DNA of 64,000 nt, from positions 92,773,001 to 92,837,000 of the forward strand of contig CM032231.1 in assembly GCA_019009955.1 (NCBI GenBank), in the 5' to 3' direction. The translations under genes and the position numbers were made by a program. How positions within the stretch are numbered: position 1 is the stretch's first letter; each line of letters begins with the position of its first letter. This document shows, piece after piece, positions 62,427 to 64,000 of this stretch. Origin of the DNA: Riptortus pedestris. Its lineage: Eukaryota > Arthropoda > Insecta > Hemiptera > Alydidae. The notes beneath the pieces were generated by a model. It saw nothing but the letters and a program-made list of their open reading frames with translations, was not told where the DNA came from and did not search any database.

Positions 62427-62479
62427 ATGAAAGTTAAACTTTCATAAGTATAACTTTTGAAAGTTAAACTTTCAAAAGT
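62427..62479. repeat. Two adjacent palindromes
   Basis: TATGAAAGTTAAACTTTCATA-type palindrome (62427-62447) followed six bases later by another with the same GAAAGTTAAACTTTC core and longer AAAAGT arms (62453-62479). Confidence 0.8.
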
Positions 62480-62642
62480 ATATACATACTTTTGTTTTAA
62501 CTGGCTTTAATTATAGTGGGGGTCGTATATGTATTAAAACGCAGGGGATTTAAAATTTTACGAACAATTCTTGCAGTCCTAACATAATTGCTATCAGTGA
62601 CATTCTTATTAATTGCTCAGGTACATTAAAATATTTTGTTAC

Positions 62643-62771
62643 CTTAAGTGTGGTTTTTAAAATTAAGCTCATTGTAGATATCACGACTGCAGTGACCTTG
62701 GCATAGCATAAAGTCTTTATATTAATGAGACCCCGAACTTCATGTTTCCTGGGGATATACAGTCTTGCCAT
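62643..62771 (-). CDS. Orphan first-exon-like piece of the four-TM family
   Basis: An ATG at 62771 opens 43 codons ending at a GT donor (GTAACA) in phase 0. The stretch INIKTLCYA resembles the NFRTFCFA / NFRVACF start of genes D and C and is followed by a hydrophobic run (AVVISTMSLIL). No matching exons 2-6 were seen between it and gene D's first exon. It may be an alternative first exon of D, a relic of a lost copy, or chance. Confidence 0.3.
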
Positions 62772-62850
62772 TGAAGAATTCGGATGATGTGTTCGTGCTT
62801 AAGTCATTACAGTTCTGACGAGTCGAACCAATTCATCCAATGACCATGTT

Positions 62851-63036
62851 ATTATTATTTATTAACTTCCACTTTTTGCTACTATGGCTAATTGGGGTGG
62901 GTTATCTACAGGTTACCACCTTTTACTAGCCTGGGTGGCACTAAGGATTTTATTTAATGAGTTTGTAAATAAATAAATTTCTATTCCCCAGGCCGGAATC
63001 GAACTCGCCCCTCCAGGTTTACCATTTGAGATAATA
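62851..63036 (-). mobile_element. tRNA-derived SINE, head truncated
   Basis: Tail TTATTAACTTCCACTTTTTG, body, B box GAGTTCGATTCCGG; the A-box side of the tRNA head is missing. Confidence 0.65.
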
Positions 63037-63259
63037 TCAATATAAGAAGTATAATAAAAGTTTTGTCTTATACTTTAACCCAATCAATATTAAATCATTT
63101 TATTATCATGTTCAAGCGCATGAATATCATAAATTAAACCTAATCTACTTTAAATTATATTTTCGTATTTTATTATAGCAGGCTAAGAACTTGTACACAC
63201 AATTAATTAATAAAGTGAAAGTTTCATGTGATTTATTAAGTTTCTCAAGAGAAAAGCGG

Positions 63260-63425
63260 ATTTGTTGAGAGTTGACCCATTATTTTACCAGCCAGGTTTC
63301 AGATAACCAACCTAAAACATTAAAATAATTTATGAATACATGTCAAATATTACAACTCATAAGCTTATTGTTATTACTACTACTACCTACGTTACCTGTT
63401 GTAGGAGTTAAAACTTGCATCTATA
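63260..63425. repeat. Segment duplicated downstream of gene D
   Basis: GCCAGG...CCAACCTAAAACATTAAAA and TACTACTACCTACGTTA match 46,738-46,945 in order, the same side of gene E's last exon as of gene D's. This supports segmental duplication of gene plus flank. Confidence 0.65.
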
Positions 63426-63812
63426 GTTTTAATAAGAAAGAGAAATCTACTAATAGTATTTTACTGTTTAGTCTTATATATCTTTCATATGTATAGATAG
63501 CATCAATATTTTACATTTATAATTTTCTCTTTAGATTCCGTTATAATATTTTTACTACTAATTGGATTAAGAAATATTCGGAAGACTCTATTTTAATACT
63601 GTTTCTACAAATTGGTATATTAAAATAAGTAATTCTTTTGACATTGTTACTCCAAATGGTGTAAGATACTATTTTACTGTAGTAAATAGAATTCGTGTTT
63701 ATAATATTGTAAAGGTACTTTTTTAATATCGTTACTTTAAGTGTTGCTTAAGATATTTCTTAACATACAATTTTAATTTTTCTACTACTGATTATTTGTA
63801 TATTTAAATATT

Positions 63813-63886
63813 TTACGTACCAGGAACTGTTTCGTTCAGCTCTTTCATGTAAGCAACATATAGAAGGAATACGTATGTCAAGAATG
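63813..63886 (-). CDS. Gene E: last exon of another family member (partial)
   Basis: A CAG acceptor opens a 74-nt terminal exon encoding FLTYVFLLYVAYMKEL-NETVPGT and TAA. It has the same length, entry phase (needs one base from the previous exon) and nearly the same residues as exon 6 of gene D. The rest of the gene must lie beyond 64,000. Confidence 0.72.
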
Positions 63887-64000
63887 CTGGAAACATAAAT
63901 TGCTCATTAGATTATTATATAAACACATGACGAAAATCAACATTTATTCGTTCAAAGATAATATTTTGCTCAGAATGAATCATTGAGACTATTGCTGTTA

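Overview
The window looks like AT-rich, repeat-dense DNA from an invertebrate animal, probably an arthropod. The reasons are spliced genes with short exons, a PP2A B56 regulatory-subunit gene, tRNA-derived SINEs with target-site duplications, Helitron and Helentron-type rolling-circle elements, non-LTR retrotransposon fragments and long (TA)n tracts. I cannot name the species from sequence alone.

Two kinds of host gene are readable. (1) A divergent five-exon PP2A B56 (B') regulatory subunit lies at 10,971-20,693 (+), with all introns in phase 0 and a predicted 445 residues. (2) A dispersed tandem family of membrane-protein genes occupies much of the rest. I reconstructed the members by matching splice sites, phases and exon lengths between paralogues: gene A (6,266-9,825, -, first four exons only), gene B (24,001-34,789, -, six exons, 237 aa), gene C (37,039-43,466, +, six exons, 359 aa), gene D (49,624-59,576, -, six exons, 651 aa) and gene E (63,813-63,886, -, last exon only, continuing off the right edge). 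An orphan first-exon-like piece sits at 62,643-62,771 (-). The proteins share four hydrophobic segments, a Cys-rich motif (C-x4-C-x-D-x3-W) just after the third, and a TM3-TM4 loop of very different length. In D that loop has become a Ser/Thr/Pro-rich, mucin-like repeat of roughly 450 residues. I do not recognise the family.

Layout: 0.2-3.5 kb holds two Helitrons joined tail to tail across a (TA)n tract, the left one holding a broken LINE RNase H. 3.5-5.2 kb has Helentron-like fragments and an exact 104-bp duplication. 5.8-6.1 kb has an LTR-element integrase scrap. Then come gene A, a SINE cluster, the B56 gene (intron 1 carries a 71-bp satellite apparently derived from a SINE tail), a complete 1.1-kb Helitron, a LINE RNase H relic, gene B, gene C, a 5'-truncated LINE reverse transcriptase at 44.1-45.8 kb, a 19-copy 112-bp minisatellite at 47.0-49.2 kb, gene D, and a repeat-rich right end with gene E.

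Genes A and B56 are divergent (start codons 1.15 kb apart, the gap full of SINEs). B and C are also divergent (2.25 kb apart), while B56/B and C/D are convergent. Nothing in the window ties the B56 gene functionally to the membrane family. All exon models are read by eye and have no transcript support.
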